64,000 nt of DNA from Plumapathes pennacea (lineage: Eukaryota > Cnidaria > Anthozoa > Antipatharia > Myriopathidae). This document shows, one piece after another, positions 39,501 through 48,029 of the stretch. Position numbers and translations under genes: made by a program. Every line of letters begins with the position of its first letter. Position 1 is the first letter of the stretch. The DNA is taken from positions 2,531,501 through 2,595,500 of the forward strand of contig OZ038470.1 in NCBI GenBank assembly GCA_964036295.1. The letters are read 5' to 3'. The notes below the pieces were generated by a model. The model had not been told where the DNA came from, did not search any database, and saw nothing but the letters and a program-made list of their open reading frames with translations.

Positions 39501-42500
39501 TTGGTGAATAGGCTCCTCTTGGAATCTGAAATTAAAGGACATCACTGATTGTTCAAAGGCCCAATAATTGAGAATTTATCAAATTATTTCCTTTGACATT
39601 TGGCCAAAAAACTACAGGAATTTGCTCAAAGACCAAGATGTGCCCTCTCAGTTTTTATGACACAGAAACATTTGGACCTAGTCCAGGATTAATCTAATCA
39701 TGCTTTGAACAGCTGGGCTCTATGTATTATGTTACTATATTATTACTAGGACATAAAAAATTATGATTTATTATCTATTGCCAGATGATACCTCACCTAG
39801 AAACTGCATGGTCAGAGCTGATACAGTATGACATGTGATTGCTACAGTCCTGGACAAAATTGTCGGGACAACAGACATGATTTGTGCCTGTCACACAACA
39901 ATAAACTCTCCCCCCTCCCCCTCCCATTTCCATGTTGGAAAGCGGAGAACCAAGGCATGATGTGTGTGTGTTGTTAAGTTTATATCTTCAACATTGTCAA
40001 AGGGGGAAGGGGGGATACGTTATAGCCATTGAATCTGTAAGCTGAGAGCCGTTCAGGTTACTGTGTCCACACAATTTTGTCTAGGATTGTAGGTTGAAAT
40101 AATGAAACAAATTACACATGTATACACTGTTTTGAGCTCAGATTATCACTGCCATCACCATTTAGGTGATCAGCTCACACATAAGTAAACTAGTGAATGC
40201 TGGACGGTAGTAACTTGTAGCTGGACAGCCAGAAATAAAACAAACCTGTAGGATTTACTGGCACAAAGGAGAGGACTCAACACTTCAATCTCATAGACAC
40301 ATGTCTGAACCTCTTTTACTGACAGAATCTGTGGTTGAAAGAAACATGCATTATTATTAGTATTATTTTAATAATTAAAAAACAACAAGACAGTAGCAAC
40401 ACTTGAACATATAAGTGAAACATTACAGTTACAATATATTCACCTCTAAAAGCACTGAAGTAAGGTGTCTAACAAAACACAGCTTTCTCACACCTTGTTA
40501 TAACAACAAACAAAAATTGCAAATACTATAGAGTACATTTATACTTCCCTCACCTCATTTTGAGCATGCGGATGACAGATGAAGATGATGTGTGTCTCTC
40601 GTGGTTGGCCATTCAGTAAGTCACAGGGCGTCCCATTTCCCATTACCATCTCATAATAAGGCATGTCCCGGCCATTCATTCTGCGTGTAGGAACCTGCAC
40701 AGTGGTCAAAGGACAGTCTGACTGTTATATGGTGAAAATTAATGAAATGTTTCACTCTACGTTAAAACCAGCTCGTTACAAAAAAAAACTTCTTTTAAGC
40801 CAATATTGAAGGGGCCTACTCAACCACTGCAATGCTTTTGCTTCCATCTGTACAAAATCAAATGCAAGTGAAATGCCAAAAAGTGGTTAAAGGGCAGTCC
40901 AACTTTTCTGCTTAAGTATGTTGCCACCAATTTATTACAAATTGATTAATTCATTATCAAGTCAGCCCTGAATCACTAAATTTTACCCAAATACTGGATA
41001 TTTCAACCAAGGATCATAATAAATGTGTACCAAGTAAAGTCTCTAATATACTACAGTGCAGTGTAACAGAATTTACACAGTCACCTTTTTGGGTTTGGGT
41101 TCATCAACAGGTGGAGAATCAATAGGCTCTGGACCTGTTGCATACGCAAGATAAACCGATTAAGGATGACATGTATATGTACAGTAGAACTCCGCTACCT
41201 GAAACTCTCAAGAAAGCAAGTAGTGGGGAATTGAGATAGCAGGTTCTACCAAAGGGAAATATATCATATCAATTTCATTACTAAGTAAGATCGGATGTCG
41301 AGAATTTTGAGATATAACCAAGTTTGAGAGAGAAGGGGTTCTACTGCAGTATAAAAAGAGAGTGGCATGTACAGCGACTACGGATATGCTTAAAAGTTTC
41401 TAGATGTCCTACTGTAACTCCATGGGTGATTTACTGCATGGATTAGCTACATTACGTGTACTTTAAAATATTATTGTATGGGGGTTCCTGAAGTTTACCA
41501 TTAATAATAATTTATAATTATTATACTATTCAAGTTTAAATTAGGCTTTGGTACTAATTTTTTTATGGACTGCTTCTATTGACTTTGATACCAAATGCTG
41601 TATTCTAAACATTTTATGTATTTATTATTTATTGCATGTAAATAATAAAGATTATTGCATTGTATACTGCTGTACCTGTAGACATGTCCTGCTTTTGTTC
41701 ACTTCCCAGGAAATATTCTTGTACTTTTAAACCCTAAAAGAAGGAAACAATAACTCATCTGGAGACCAACAGTCCGAACTGATTTGAAAACACTGTTTTA
41801 CCAGTACCACTTTTACTAAATATGTCAGAGAATGTGCACTTTTGGAAAATGTGCTCAGATCAGTGAAAAGTTAATTACGGCCAATAGGCTTTGTCTGAAC
41901 TGCAATATAGAATGTGCCACAGCATATACTACTCTTACTATACAGCTGTATATATCTGGTACATACCTTAGGTGTCTTTTCATCATGAAACTGTCGTACA
42001 TGCTGACCATAACACAACTCATATGACCAGTAGGGTTCAAGCTAGACAAAAAAATAAATAGAAAATAAAAAAAAAAGCCATAACATTCTTGTCAACTTCC
42101 ATTGCTTCCCATGCAGGAGAAATGTACAATCTATTGACAGTGTAAAATTTTATATCTTGTAGTTCAAATTAACCTCTGGTATAATAAGTTTTGGATATTT
42201 AAGTTCAATATTTTAAATTTTCTTTGCATAAAAAAAATCCCCACATTTTCCCTGGAAAAACCTGATCCTCTCTTCCCTCCATCTTTTCCACCTCCTCTCT
42301 TCCCCTCCCTCCACAAAACCTGAACCAGAGGATAAACATGTACACACAGTATAAATTATGTTTAACTATAAAAATGGCAAAATCAAGATTGTTTGAGAAG
42401 TCCCTACCCTGTAGGAACAACGCTTTTCTTGTATTAGCGGTTTCAGCAATTCTGATGGTAGAGATCCCTCAACTTCAGATGAACTCTCCTGAAAGCAAAT

Positions 42501-44873
42501 TAAAACTGGTAAAGATGCAAATTTTCCACTAAGAAGCAGGGGCATGAGTTATGGTGTGGGAAATAAGTTATAAATCAGAGCAACTCTACCTCTTCTGATT
42601 TGAATTCTTCTGGCATAAGACACCTGTACTTTTCATTGTCCTTAGTGGTGACTATCACGGAGTCATGACTGCTCAGGTAATCCTTCCCATCCTGAAATGA
42701 CAGACAGGATATACTGATCAACTGCAAAATAGCCTGGCAAAATGAATTTAGGTCCAGTACAGATGCCAAAATTATCATGTCAAACATAAATTAATTTTGG
42801 GCCAAACCAAATCAAGAATAAAACTCACCTTTTAATTTAAATGCCAAAACTTAATTCAATTGAAGCAAATCAATTTATTTTTAGGAGCTACCTTAAAAAA
42901 CACATTTTAATAATGTATGCACTTGGTTTGGCTCATTGACAGTTCAGCACATAAGGCTCTGTTTACCGTACAACACCAGCTGCATGGGCCAGCTACAGTA
43001 CAGTAGAACCCCGCTATCTCAAACTCTCAAGGGAAGCGAGAATTAGTTCGAGATAGTGGGGGATCGAGATAGCGGGGTTATACCAAGGGAAATATCTACC
43101 AAGCTCATTTCCAAGGGAAATCGGATTCTGTTCAAGATAACTGAGTTCGAGATACCAGGGTTATACCAAGGGAAATATCTACCAAGTTCATTTCCAAGGG
43201 AAATCGGATTCTGTTCAAGATAACTGAGTTCGAGATACCGGGGTTATACCAAGGGAAATATCTTCCAAGTTCATTTCCAAGGGAAATCGGATTCTGTTCA
43301 AGATAACTGAGTTCGAGATACCGGGGTTATACCAAGGGAAATATCTACCAAGTTCATTTCCAAGGGAAATCGGATTCTGTTCAAGATAACTGAGTTCGAG
43401 ATACCGGGGTTCTACCAAGGGAAATATCTACCAAGTTCATTTCCCAGGGAAATCAGATTCTGTTTGAGATAGCAAGGAGTTTGAGATAACCAAGTTCGGG
43501 ATAGCGAGATTATAACCTCAATAAGGTTTTTTCTTTAGCCAAACTTCCAAATAGTGTCTGCATGATTGTACCCAGCCCGAGTCAATCAACCTGGCCTGCT
43601 GGGTAGCATGCGAATACAGCCACCTCAATTAAATCAGGCAGCTTTGAACCTTTCATGTATGTTTTACTATATAGTAAAAATTCCCAACCCTTTGTTGGTC
43701 AACTGAAGCAGGCTGGCATCCAACCTGCAGACATTCACTCCAAAGTCGCAACTCCTAGCTGATCCAGACATGAAGAAAGGCTGAGTTGTCCCAAATTAAA
43801 ACCTTACTAATACTGATTCAGACACCAAACGCTTCATGTTCCTAATTGAAGGTATTAAATTCGGCTCATGAAAAGCTTGGCATCTGAACTGGATCCAAAT
43901 TATCCTTCAAATATTTTCTCTTTGGCAGCTGTAACGTGCAAGCCACAGGAACTTTAGGCTAAAAAAATTACCACTTGGCAGCCAGAATTTTCAGTGTGTA
44001 AAAATCTAATGGTAAGGGAAACACAAGTATGCTTGGGCCTATTAAAAGCAAATGCCTGGGGGGGGGGGGGGGGGGGGGGGGAACTCCGATATATGAGCCA
44101 TATAGGTATGTGCCGCCCCAAAGGGTATCACTTTCAGTGTTTTAGTCTGAAATAGGGTCAGAGATTTTGATATTTGGTCTGAAATAGGGTTGAAAATTGC
44201 AAATTTTGGTCTGAAATAGGGTCCAAAATTGCACATTTTGGTCTGAAATAGGGTAAGGGTTTTCAGTCCCAGGTGGCACACTCCCACTCATAATTTTGAG
44301 GAGTACCCCCCCCCCCCCCGGGCCCAAACGTAATGTAAGTTTAACAGTAATAAACACTTCAAGAGTAGCCTGTGTACAGCCGTCCCATTCTTCGTTCCTT
44401 TCCGAGGTACGAAGAATGGGACGGCTGTACACAGGCTATTCAAGAGAAGTTGATCCACAGGAATATTCCCTATAATATGCTTTTGTAAACGAGTAAGTAT
44501 CCTGTTTATAACTAGAGTGTAGTATGAAGGTTTTTCCCTGTGTGTTTGCAACATCCTCACGAGTAATATATTAACCTTGAACACTATCGCAGACAACAGT
44601 ACATCTGTCACGAATACTAAAATAGACTAGACTGAGCCAAATAGAAACGCTGATAATCCAAAAAAGAATACTGAAGAGCCAACATAAAAAACAGCTGGTA
44701 AACGTAAACATAAACAAATCCTTCGTTTAACTTACCGGTGTCACCTGTCCTTCTCGAAGAGACACTGGTCCAGCCCAGTTAATATCGAAACGAATTTTAT
44801 CATTGAACGGTTCAAAACAAGACACAGTGAGGAACAAAGTAAAGAGCGTCAAATGGCAGGCTGTGAGGTCCAT
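396..44873 (-). CDS. ERLEC1: ERLEC1, endoplasmic reticulum lectin 1 (16 coding exons, 3' end beyond window)
   Basis: ER-lumenal lectin of the ER-associated degradation pathway; family members read trimmed high-mannose glycans through MRH domains and work with the SEL1L-HRD1 ligase (family knowledge). Exons in transcript order: 44736-44873, 42590-42691, 42408-42488, 41967-42041, 41676-41733, 41085-41134, 40554-40694, 40246-40328, 39469-39525, 39230-39293, 38738-38842, 3210-3272, 2278-2325, 1321-1364, 690-767, 396-471. All introns are GT-AG and every phase joins, giving 421 codons against about 483 residues in the human protein. Recognition rests on blocks such as YWSYELCYGQHVRQFHDEK, MGNGTPCDLL, GWWKYEFCYGKQ, GDLCDLTGKPR and EPQTCEYILG. 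The intron between 38738 and 3272 is about 35.5 kb and is filled by satellite DNA. The acceptor of the 38842 exon has a poor pyrimidine tract and is the least certain boundary. No convincing last exon (roughly 20 residues) was found at 1-395. Confidence 0.93.
780..1240. repeat. Alternating purine/pyrimidine GT/CG-rich tract
   Basis: An ERLEC1 intron between exons 690-767 and 1321-1364 holds about 450 bp of degenerate GTGCGTGT/CGTGTATG repeats on the plus strand, with many GCGCAC and ACGTGTG steps. Both strands show long cysteine/histidine-rich open frames, which follow directly from the repeat composition and do not indicate genes. Confidence 0.8.
1427..2215. repeat. Tandem repeat, about 107-bp unit, 7-8 copies
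   Basis: The block GATAACGCCTTGGTCGG...GCGCTAGATCGTGCCATAGG...TTCTAAGTCCAAAAGTGAAG recurs with the ATAACGCC motif near 1438, 1545, 1660, 1766, 1873, 1979 and 2159. Spacing is 105-115 bp, with one truncated unit near 2050. It occupies the intron between the ERLEC1 exons at 1364 and 2278. Confidence 0.85.
2436..2760. mobile_element. MITE-like element with internal long hairpin
   Basis: A 325-bp block is bounded by inverted TATTACACG / CGTGTAATA. Inside it, 2642-2744 folds into a long imperfect hairpin: GTGCAATACGGC pairs with the GCCGTATTGCAC side, and a second pairing joins TTTTATTTTTTC with GAAAAAATAAAA. No transposase frame is present, so this is a non-autonomous element in an ERLEC1 intron. 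Confidence 0.65.
2908..3095. mobile_element. MITE family A, copy 1 (CCCTTTCACTCC ends)
   Basis: Begins ACCCTTTCACTCCCAAGAG, continues TGATCAACTTCAATTTTCTC, and ends with TTGGGAGTGGAAAGTTTA, an inverted match of its start. A second copy sits at 62404-62612 and a remnant at 60427-60490, so the family is dispersed. It lies just 3' (transcript sense) of ERLEC1 exon 12. Confidence 0.7.
3340..3573. repeat. GA-rich sequence and poly-A bordering the satellite (left edge)
   Basis: Purine-rich plus strand (AGAAGGGAGAGAAAAGAG, GGAAGAGAAAGGGAG) ending in a 23-base A run at about 3551, only a few bases before the first satellite monomer. A stretch containing GGGTGGGTGAGCACTGGAAA resembles the sequence just past the right edge of the array (38459-38560). 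Confidence 0.7.
4145..5500. repeat. 672-bp (4-monomer) duplication within the satellite
   Basis: Marker variants TCTCGAAGATT (4213 and 4885) and CAAGTGCCAATTTTATGC (4269 and 4941) recur exactly 672 bp apart. The intervening monomers also share the CCTCCAAGATTACAACAT and GAGTAGGATTGCAGACC variants. Confidence 0.85.
5796..13100. repeat. Higher-order repeat of 3656 bp (22 monomers), then a shorter 2816-bp copy
   Basis: The segment from 5796 recurs at 9452 (3656 bp) and again at 12268 (2816 bp later). 3656 equals 22 x 168 minus 40, and 2816 equals 17 x 168 minus 40. In both cases two monomers carry the same 20-bp deletion (near 7014 and 8170, then near 10671 and 11660). Confidence 0.8.
12268..19000. 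repeat. 3528-bp (21-monomer) higher-order repeat
   Basis: The variant block at 12268 (TTAAGCGTTTGACTTGG about 165 bp later) recurs at 15796, exactly 21 monomers downstream, with the same downstream markers (TCGAAAAG, GTCTACAAACCCC, GCATTTGGGTTGG). Confidence 0.7.
17811..20162. repeat. Recent 1176-bp (7-monomer) tandem duplication
   Basis: Positions 17811-18986 and 18987-20162 agree almost base for base, including rare variants (ACTTAGATTGG, ACATAATAATTTCG, CCAAAAATAAATC, TTTAAAAACCCC). One visible difference is TCCGACTTT versus TCTGACTTT in the middle. It is probably the youngest duplication in the array, or an assembly duplication. Confidence 0.85.
21509..29240. repeat. 3024-bp and 2352-bp (18- and 14-monomer) higher-order repeats
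   Basis: Matching blocks start at 23372 and 26396 (3024 bp) and again at 28748 (2352 bp). 24532 recurs at 26884 (2352 bp), and 21509 recurs at 24532 minus one base. Shared markers include TCTCATTTTCATCAG, GCGTTTGTCTTGG and AACTCCAGGAGCC. Confidence 0.75.
29900..36900. repeat. 2688-bp (16-monomer) repeat followed by a 1177-bp (7-monomer) repeat
   Basis: Blocks at 30076, 31420 and 31941 recur at 32765, 34108 and 34629 (2688-2689 bp). Blocks at 34629 and 34965 then recur at 35806 and 36142 (1177 bp). Shared private variants (ATGCCTTTGGGTTGG, CATGCACCAGCTC, AAAAAGGTTTCGTC) mark each copy. Confidence 0.8.
38459..38700. repeat. GA-rich sequence bordering the satellite (right edge)
   Basis: Directly abuts the last monomer (CTATCATTTAC then TGTAGAGGAAGAGG). 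Its purine-rich strand and the stretch GAGGATGGGTGAGCAGTGAA resemble the left border at 3440-3480. It sits about 40 bp from ERLEC1 exon 11. Confidence 0.6.
38738..39293 (-). CDS. ERLEC1: ERLEC1 exons 10-11: linker into MRH domain 2
   Basis: Exon 39230-39293 encodes a charged helix-like linker (FLEEQEVERLADTE). Exon 38738-38842 encodes an acidic, Ser/Pro-rich linker and ends FLLGDYCLHG, the first strand of MRH domain 2. It stops at GGG followed by GTATGT, phase 0. The matching acceptor lies 35.5 kb away at 3272. Its exon starts GSGWWKYEFC, so the spliced protein reads YCLHGGSGWWKYEFC, collinear with the human family. Confidence 0.85.
39469..42691 (-). CDS. ERLEC1: ERLEC1 exons 2-9: N-terminal region and MRH domain 1
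   Basis: These exons carry the first MRH domain: WSYELCYGQHVRQFH (conserved Trp, Cys and Gln), an acidic/proline insert at 41085-41134 (GPEPIDSPPVDEPKPKK), then GTPCDLLNGQPRETHIIFIC and VKEVQTCVYEIEVLSPLLC. Of the four mannose-contacting residues of MRH domains (Gln, Arg, Glu, Tyr), Gln, Glu and Tyr are visible. The Arg position before FIC is Ile here. Human ERLEC1 also lacks Arg there, in line with the first domain being a poor glycan binder. The insert exon is short and biased, so its length is likely to vary between species. Confidence 0.88.
39845..40089. mobile_element. Tc1/mariner-type MITE in an ERLEC1 intron
   Basis: A 245-bp element starts CAGTCCTGGACAAAATTGT and ends with the inverse of CAATCCTAGACAAAATTGT, with a TA dinucleotide on each side (39843-39844, 40090-40091). 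TA flanks plus CAGT-type ends fit the Tc1/mariner superfamily. The interior has C-run and TGTGTG low-complexity sequence and no transposase frame. Confidence 0.75.
41182..41346. mobile_element. pogo/Tigger-like MITE, short copy
   Basis: Ends CAGTAGAACTCCGCTA and its inverse GGGGTTCTACTG, 165 bp apart, preceded by TA. The terminal CAGTAGAACCCCGCTATCTC type resembles pogo/Tigger elements. It is related to the expanded copy at 43001. It lies in the ERLEC1 intron upstream of the 41085-41134 exon, so it is removed on splicing. Confidence 0.65.
43001..43515. mobile_element. pogo/Tigger-like MITE containing an 83-bp tandem repeat
   Basis: Starts CAGTAGAACCCCGCTATCTC after a TA, and ends in a degenerate inverse (GATAGCGAGATTATAAC). 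The interior is an 83-bp unit (TTATACCAAGGGAAATATCT, ACCAAGTTCATTTCCAAGGG, AAATCGGATTCTGTTCAAG, ATAACTGAGTTCGAGATACC) starting at 43078, 43161, 43244, 43327 and 43410. The open frame on the minus strand is a by-product of the repeat. Confidence 0.8.
44059..44320. repeat. Poly-G-edged dispersed repeat, copy 1
   Basis: A G run (44059-44081), then GTATGTGCCGCCCCAAAGGG, several units of TTTTGGTCTGAAATAGGGTC, then GTTTTCAGTCCCAGGTGGCA, and a C run (44309-44319). Two further copies lie in the opposite orientation at 49998-50302 and 52150-52625. It sits in ERLEC1 intron 1. Confidence 0.75.
44366..44438. mobile_element. 73-bp hairpin MITE with 8-bp target duplication
   Basis: Perfect 30-base arms (44366-44395 and 44409-44438, beginning TAGCCTGTGTACAGCC) separated by 13 bases. 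TTCAAGAG occurs immediately on both sides (44358-44365 and 44439-44446). An 8-bp target duplication fits the hAT superfamily. It is inside ERLEC1 intron 1. Confidence 0.85.
44736..44873 (-). CDS. ERLEC1: ERLEC1 exon 1: signal peptide and start of the mature protein
   Basis: The chosen start at 44873 gives MDLTACHLTLFTLFLTVSC, a short hydrophobic stretch ending in Ser-Cys that fits a cleavable ER signal peptide. It is followed by FNDKIRFDINWAGP, matching the beginning of mature ERLEC1/OS-9-type proteins. In-frame upstream ATGs exist (up to 44936) but would put a basic, hydrophilic extension in front of the signal, so I prefer the later Met. The exon ends at a strong donor (CCG then GTAAGT), 46 codons in, phase 0. 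Confidence 0.85.
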
Positions 44874-45060
44874 AACTAGCCACCTATTTATGTAAACATT
44901 GTGCATGCTTTTCCCACTTTTTTTTTTTGTCACCACTTACGTGTCAAGTGAACTAGTGCCCAAGCTCTCTCAGCCGAGATACCCCTGTTTTCGGAGTGGA
45001 CCACCCCTTTGCTCTCATTTAGGTTAAACGTGAGAACCTGGAATCTAGCTTACGAAGTCG
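44874..45060 (-). promoter_or_regulatory. Probable ERLEC1 5' UTR and promoter region
   Basis: Sequence directly upstream of the ERLEC1 start. It includes an A run and an ACGTG core near 44939 (reading outward) that could belong to an ER-stress element, but no full ERSE or UPRE consensus is visible. Assignment rests on position only. Confidence 0.35.
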
Positions 45061-45177
45061 ACGAGCAAAACGTTTGTTGCGCATGTGTTGGTTTTTAAGC
45101 TCGCGTTCAGCACGAAGTGCTGAAAAGCGAAGCTTCATGCGATCCAGTCAACTGGAATGTGTCCCGGTGCTGTCAAC

Positions 45178-45274
45178 AATGGATTCCAAATATGGAAGTC
45201 GTTCTGTTCCCAATTTGGGCAGTATCGATATTACCGACAACGCAACAAAATCGAGAACGCGATCGTCGAAGTAG
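45178..45274 (+). other. Candidate divergent short coding exon upstream of ERLEC1
   Basis: An ATG at 45179 opens MDSKYGSRSVPNLGSIDITD and runs 31 codons to TAG. A GTAGTT that could act as a weak donor overlaps the stop. The base mix is more even than in nearby intergenic DNA, and the CpG-bearing flank suggests a shared promoter. I do not recognise the peptide and found no next exon. Confidence 0.2.
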
Positions 45275-45593
45275 TTTTTGCTGTGGCATTTTTAAGCTTC
45301 CAAACCTATTGCAGTTAAGACTGTGTCAGTCAGTCAGTCCGTCATGCTTTGTCAACAATTGCCTTTGAAATTTGAGCATCAGCGAATACGCATGAAGAAA
45401 CGAAGAGATGGGAAGACGTTTTCTGGAGTTATTTTGATTGTTATCATTGTATTCCTGAATTACCAGTAGATCTGTTGCACTTCAGAACCATTATCACAGA
45501 GGTTTGAGTAAATTCTCGGTTTGACAAGCGTAAGTCAAAGTTGAAAGACCCGTGACCACTGACAGCCCTGATCGCGATCGGGTGTCTCGAAAA

Positions 45594-45836
45594 CAAAGAC
45601 CTAAGACCTAAGACCTCGAAAACGAAGACCTCGAAAACAAAGACCTCGAAAACGAAGACCTCGAAAACAAAGACCTCGAAAACGAAGACCTCGAAAACGA
45701 AGACCTCGAAAACAAAGACCTCGAAAACGAAGACCTCGAAAACAAAGACCTCGAAAACGAAGACCTCGAAAACGAAGACCTCGAAAACAAAGACCTCGAA
45801 AACGAAGACCTCGAAAACGAAGACCCCCAAAAATAT
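45594..45836. repeat. 15-bp minisatellite (GACCTCGAAAACRAA), about 15 copies
   Basis: GACCTCGAAAACGAA and GACCTCGAAAACAAA units run head to tail with very little other variation. The minus strand is open in all three frames because the unit is 5 codons long, giving a VFVFE pentapeptide frame that is not evidence for a protein. Confidence 0.95.
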
Positions 45837-46545
45837 GCTCAGCGAAACGCTCGATTCGCCTCGGAATTGTTTTCACTGGAAGCTGGTTGTGTGACACTTC
45901 AAACAATGCGGTATTTTTAGACGGTGTGACACTTCAAACAATGCGGTATTTTTAGACGTTTGGCAATGATTCCAAAGGGTCTTAGTTTTCGAGTCTGGAA
46001 AATCCCATGACGTTATGGCTAGACACTTGGCTAGACAAGATTTACAGATGACCAAGTTTTCAAACAGTTCTGTCTAGAATTTAGTCCTCACTGCTTAATA
46101 CGAGAAAAAAAGTAATTCCTTTCTTCCTCTTCCTTCCCCCCCCCCCCCCCCCCCCCCCCCTCCTTAGTTGTCACACAACCAGCTTCCGATAAAAGCAATT
46201 CCGAGGCGAATCAAGCGTTTCGCTGAGCATATTTTCGGGGGTCTTCGTTTTCGAGGTCTTCGTTTTCGAGATCTCGAAAACTAAGACCCTTTGGAATCAT
46301 TGCCAAACGTCTAAAAATACCGCATTGTTTGAAGTGTCACACAACCAGCTTCCGGTAAAAACAATTCCGAGGCGAATCGAGCGTTTCGCTGAGCATATTT
46401 TTGGGGGTCTTCGTTTTCGAGGTCTTTGTTTTCGAGGTCTTCGTTTTCGAGGTCTTAGGTCTTAGGTCTTTGTTTTCGAGAATTACTTTTTTTCTCGTAT
46501 TAAGCAGTGAGGACTAAATTCTAGACAGAACTGTTTGAAAGTAGG
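45837..46545. repeat. Foldback complex built from inverted minisatellite-flanking segments
   Basis: The segment after the minisatellite (AATATGCTCAGCGAAACGCT ... CTTCAAACAATGCGG) recurs inverted at 46168-46260 and 46330-46470, where GGTCTTCGTTTTCGAGG units reappear. 46056-46117 is the reverse complement of 46478-46540. A 34-bp block starting GTGTGACACTTC is directly duplicated at 45889 and 45924. A C run occupies about 46137-46160. Confidence 0.8.
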
Positions 46546-46985
46546 ATCTTGAGGTAGTAACTGATAGTAATCTGCCCTTTGAATTTGAAAATAAGTTTCA
46601 ATCTTGGAGAAATTAACGGTCAAAGTTGGAGTTAGTTAAGGTTAGTCCCAGGCTCCTAGGGTTTTAAACCAAAATTTTTTTGGTCTGTGAATCCAACTTA
46701 AATGCAGAAAGTAGGATCTTGAGGTAGTAACTGATAGTAATCTGCCCTTTGAATTTGAAAATAAGTTTCAATCTTGGAGAAATTAACGGTCAAAGTTGGA
46801 GTTAGTTAGGGTTAATAGTCCCAGGCTCCTAGGGTTTTAAACCAAAATTTTTTTCGGTCTCTGAATCCAACTTAAATGCAGAATATAGGCTCTTGAGATA
46901 GTAATTGATGGTAATCTGCCCTTTGAATTTGAAAATAAGTTTTAATCTTGGAGAAATTAATGGTCAAAGTTGGAGTTAGTTTAGT
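46538..46985. repeat. Diverged, inverted relatives of the 168-bp satellite (about 2.6 units)
   Basis: Units start at GAAAGTAGGATCTTGAGG (46538, 46707) and at a variant near 46876, about 169 bp apart. Read on the minus strand they give AAGTTGGATTCACAGACC, CCTAGGAGCCTGGGACTAAC, TTTCTCCAAGATTG and CAAATTCAAAGGGCAGATTA, each aligning in order with the large array's monomer. Orientation is opposite to the main array. Confidence 0.85.
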
Positions 46986-46999
46986 CCCTTGCTAGACTC

Positions 47000-47430
47000 G
47001 TCTTTCGGGCATGCTCGTAAGACATCGAGGAGGGTCTGGGTGCGAGATTGGCAACAACACCGGGGCAAAACGTCTGCACATGTGTTGGTGTTTTCAGTTC
47101 CGGTGGACTTTCCCGGCAAGGAAAAAGCTGGTGGGAGGTGAAAATTCCGCAACATTCAAACGCATTTTGCAGCGGCAAACAATCAGCGTTAAAAAAACAC
47201 AGGCATGAATTTGCAGGATCAGTAAAATGGTGGCAGCAATTTTAAAATACTGTAGGTTGGGGGGGAAGTCAAGTCTATAATTATCTGCCCCGACCCCTGC
47301 AAACAGAAAGGGGATGTCACTCAATATTCTCAGAGTACGAGTGTTTTGAAATGTTAAACAGAAACTAGCAGCACAAGGCATCATTCACCATAACCAGCCA
47401 CATGCATTCACTGCTTTATTATTCACCATC
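47000..47430. other. Intergenic stretch without a recognised feature
   Basis: No exon, repeat family or RNA gene is recognisable here. Short open frames exist on both strands but show no conserved blocks. Part of 47060-47110 (GCAAAACGTCTGCACATGTG) loosely resembles 45067-45100, suggesting an old duplicated segment. Confidence 0.4.
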
Positions 47431-47435
47431 ATTGG

Positions 47436-47439
<4 letters not shown>

Positions 47440-47483
<44 letters not shown>
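47440..47483. repeat. (AAT)n microsatellite
   Basis: An uninterrupted AAT run of about 14 units. Confidence 0.95.
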
Positions 47484-47487
<4 letters not shown>

Positions 47488-48029
47488 GTTAATTTTTGTA
47501 TATTTTTTAACCTGGAACAAGACTTCTTATATACATGTAAATTGCCAACATTTGCAGGAATTTAGATACAATACAGCAATATTGCTGTCAATTTCACAAA
47601 ATCTAGGTTGATAATTGAATTATATCAAAAATCTCTAAATGTAAAATTATCTAAAAACGTAAAACAAAGCAACAAGAATTATTCATCTAAATGATCATCA
47701 GCATAGAGCTGTTTTTGGATGACAGTACAAATAACCAAGTGATTGCTTACACTGGCTTTGCATTTGCTACGCTTTCCAAAAAAATGGTCAAAAACAAGTT
47801 CACTAAACAGCAACAATCTTGGTCAATCAAGAGCAAAAACATTGATTGCATTATTCTCCACACAAGAAAGCAATATTGTTTTCAGTCTTTTCACATTGCT
47901 GATTGGTTTCTTCTTCATCATAAGAAAGTAACAATATTATTCACCGAAGTGGGGGTGAATATTTACCGAGCCATTTCGGCGAGGTAAATATCCACCGCTA
48001 TTCACCGACACTGAGGCGAATAATTGTTT

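Noticed and set aside
45444..45830. 128-codon minus-strand frame of repeated VFVFE
   Set aside because: It is the translation of the 15-bp minisatellite; other frames of the same strand are also open.
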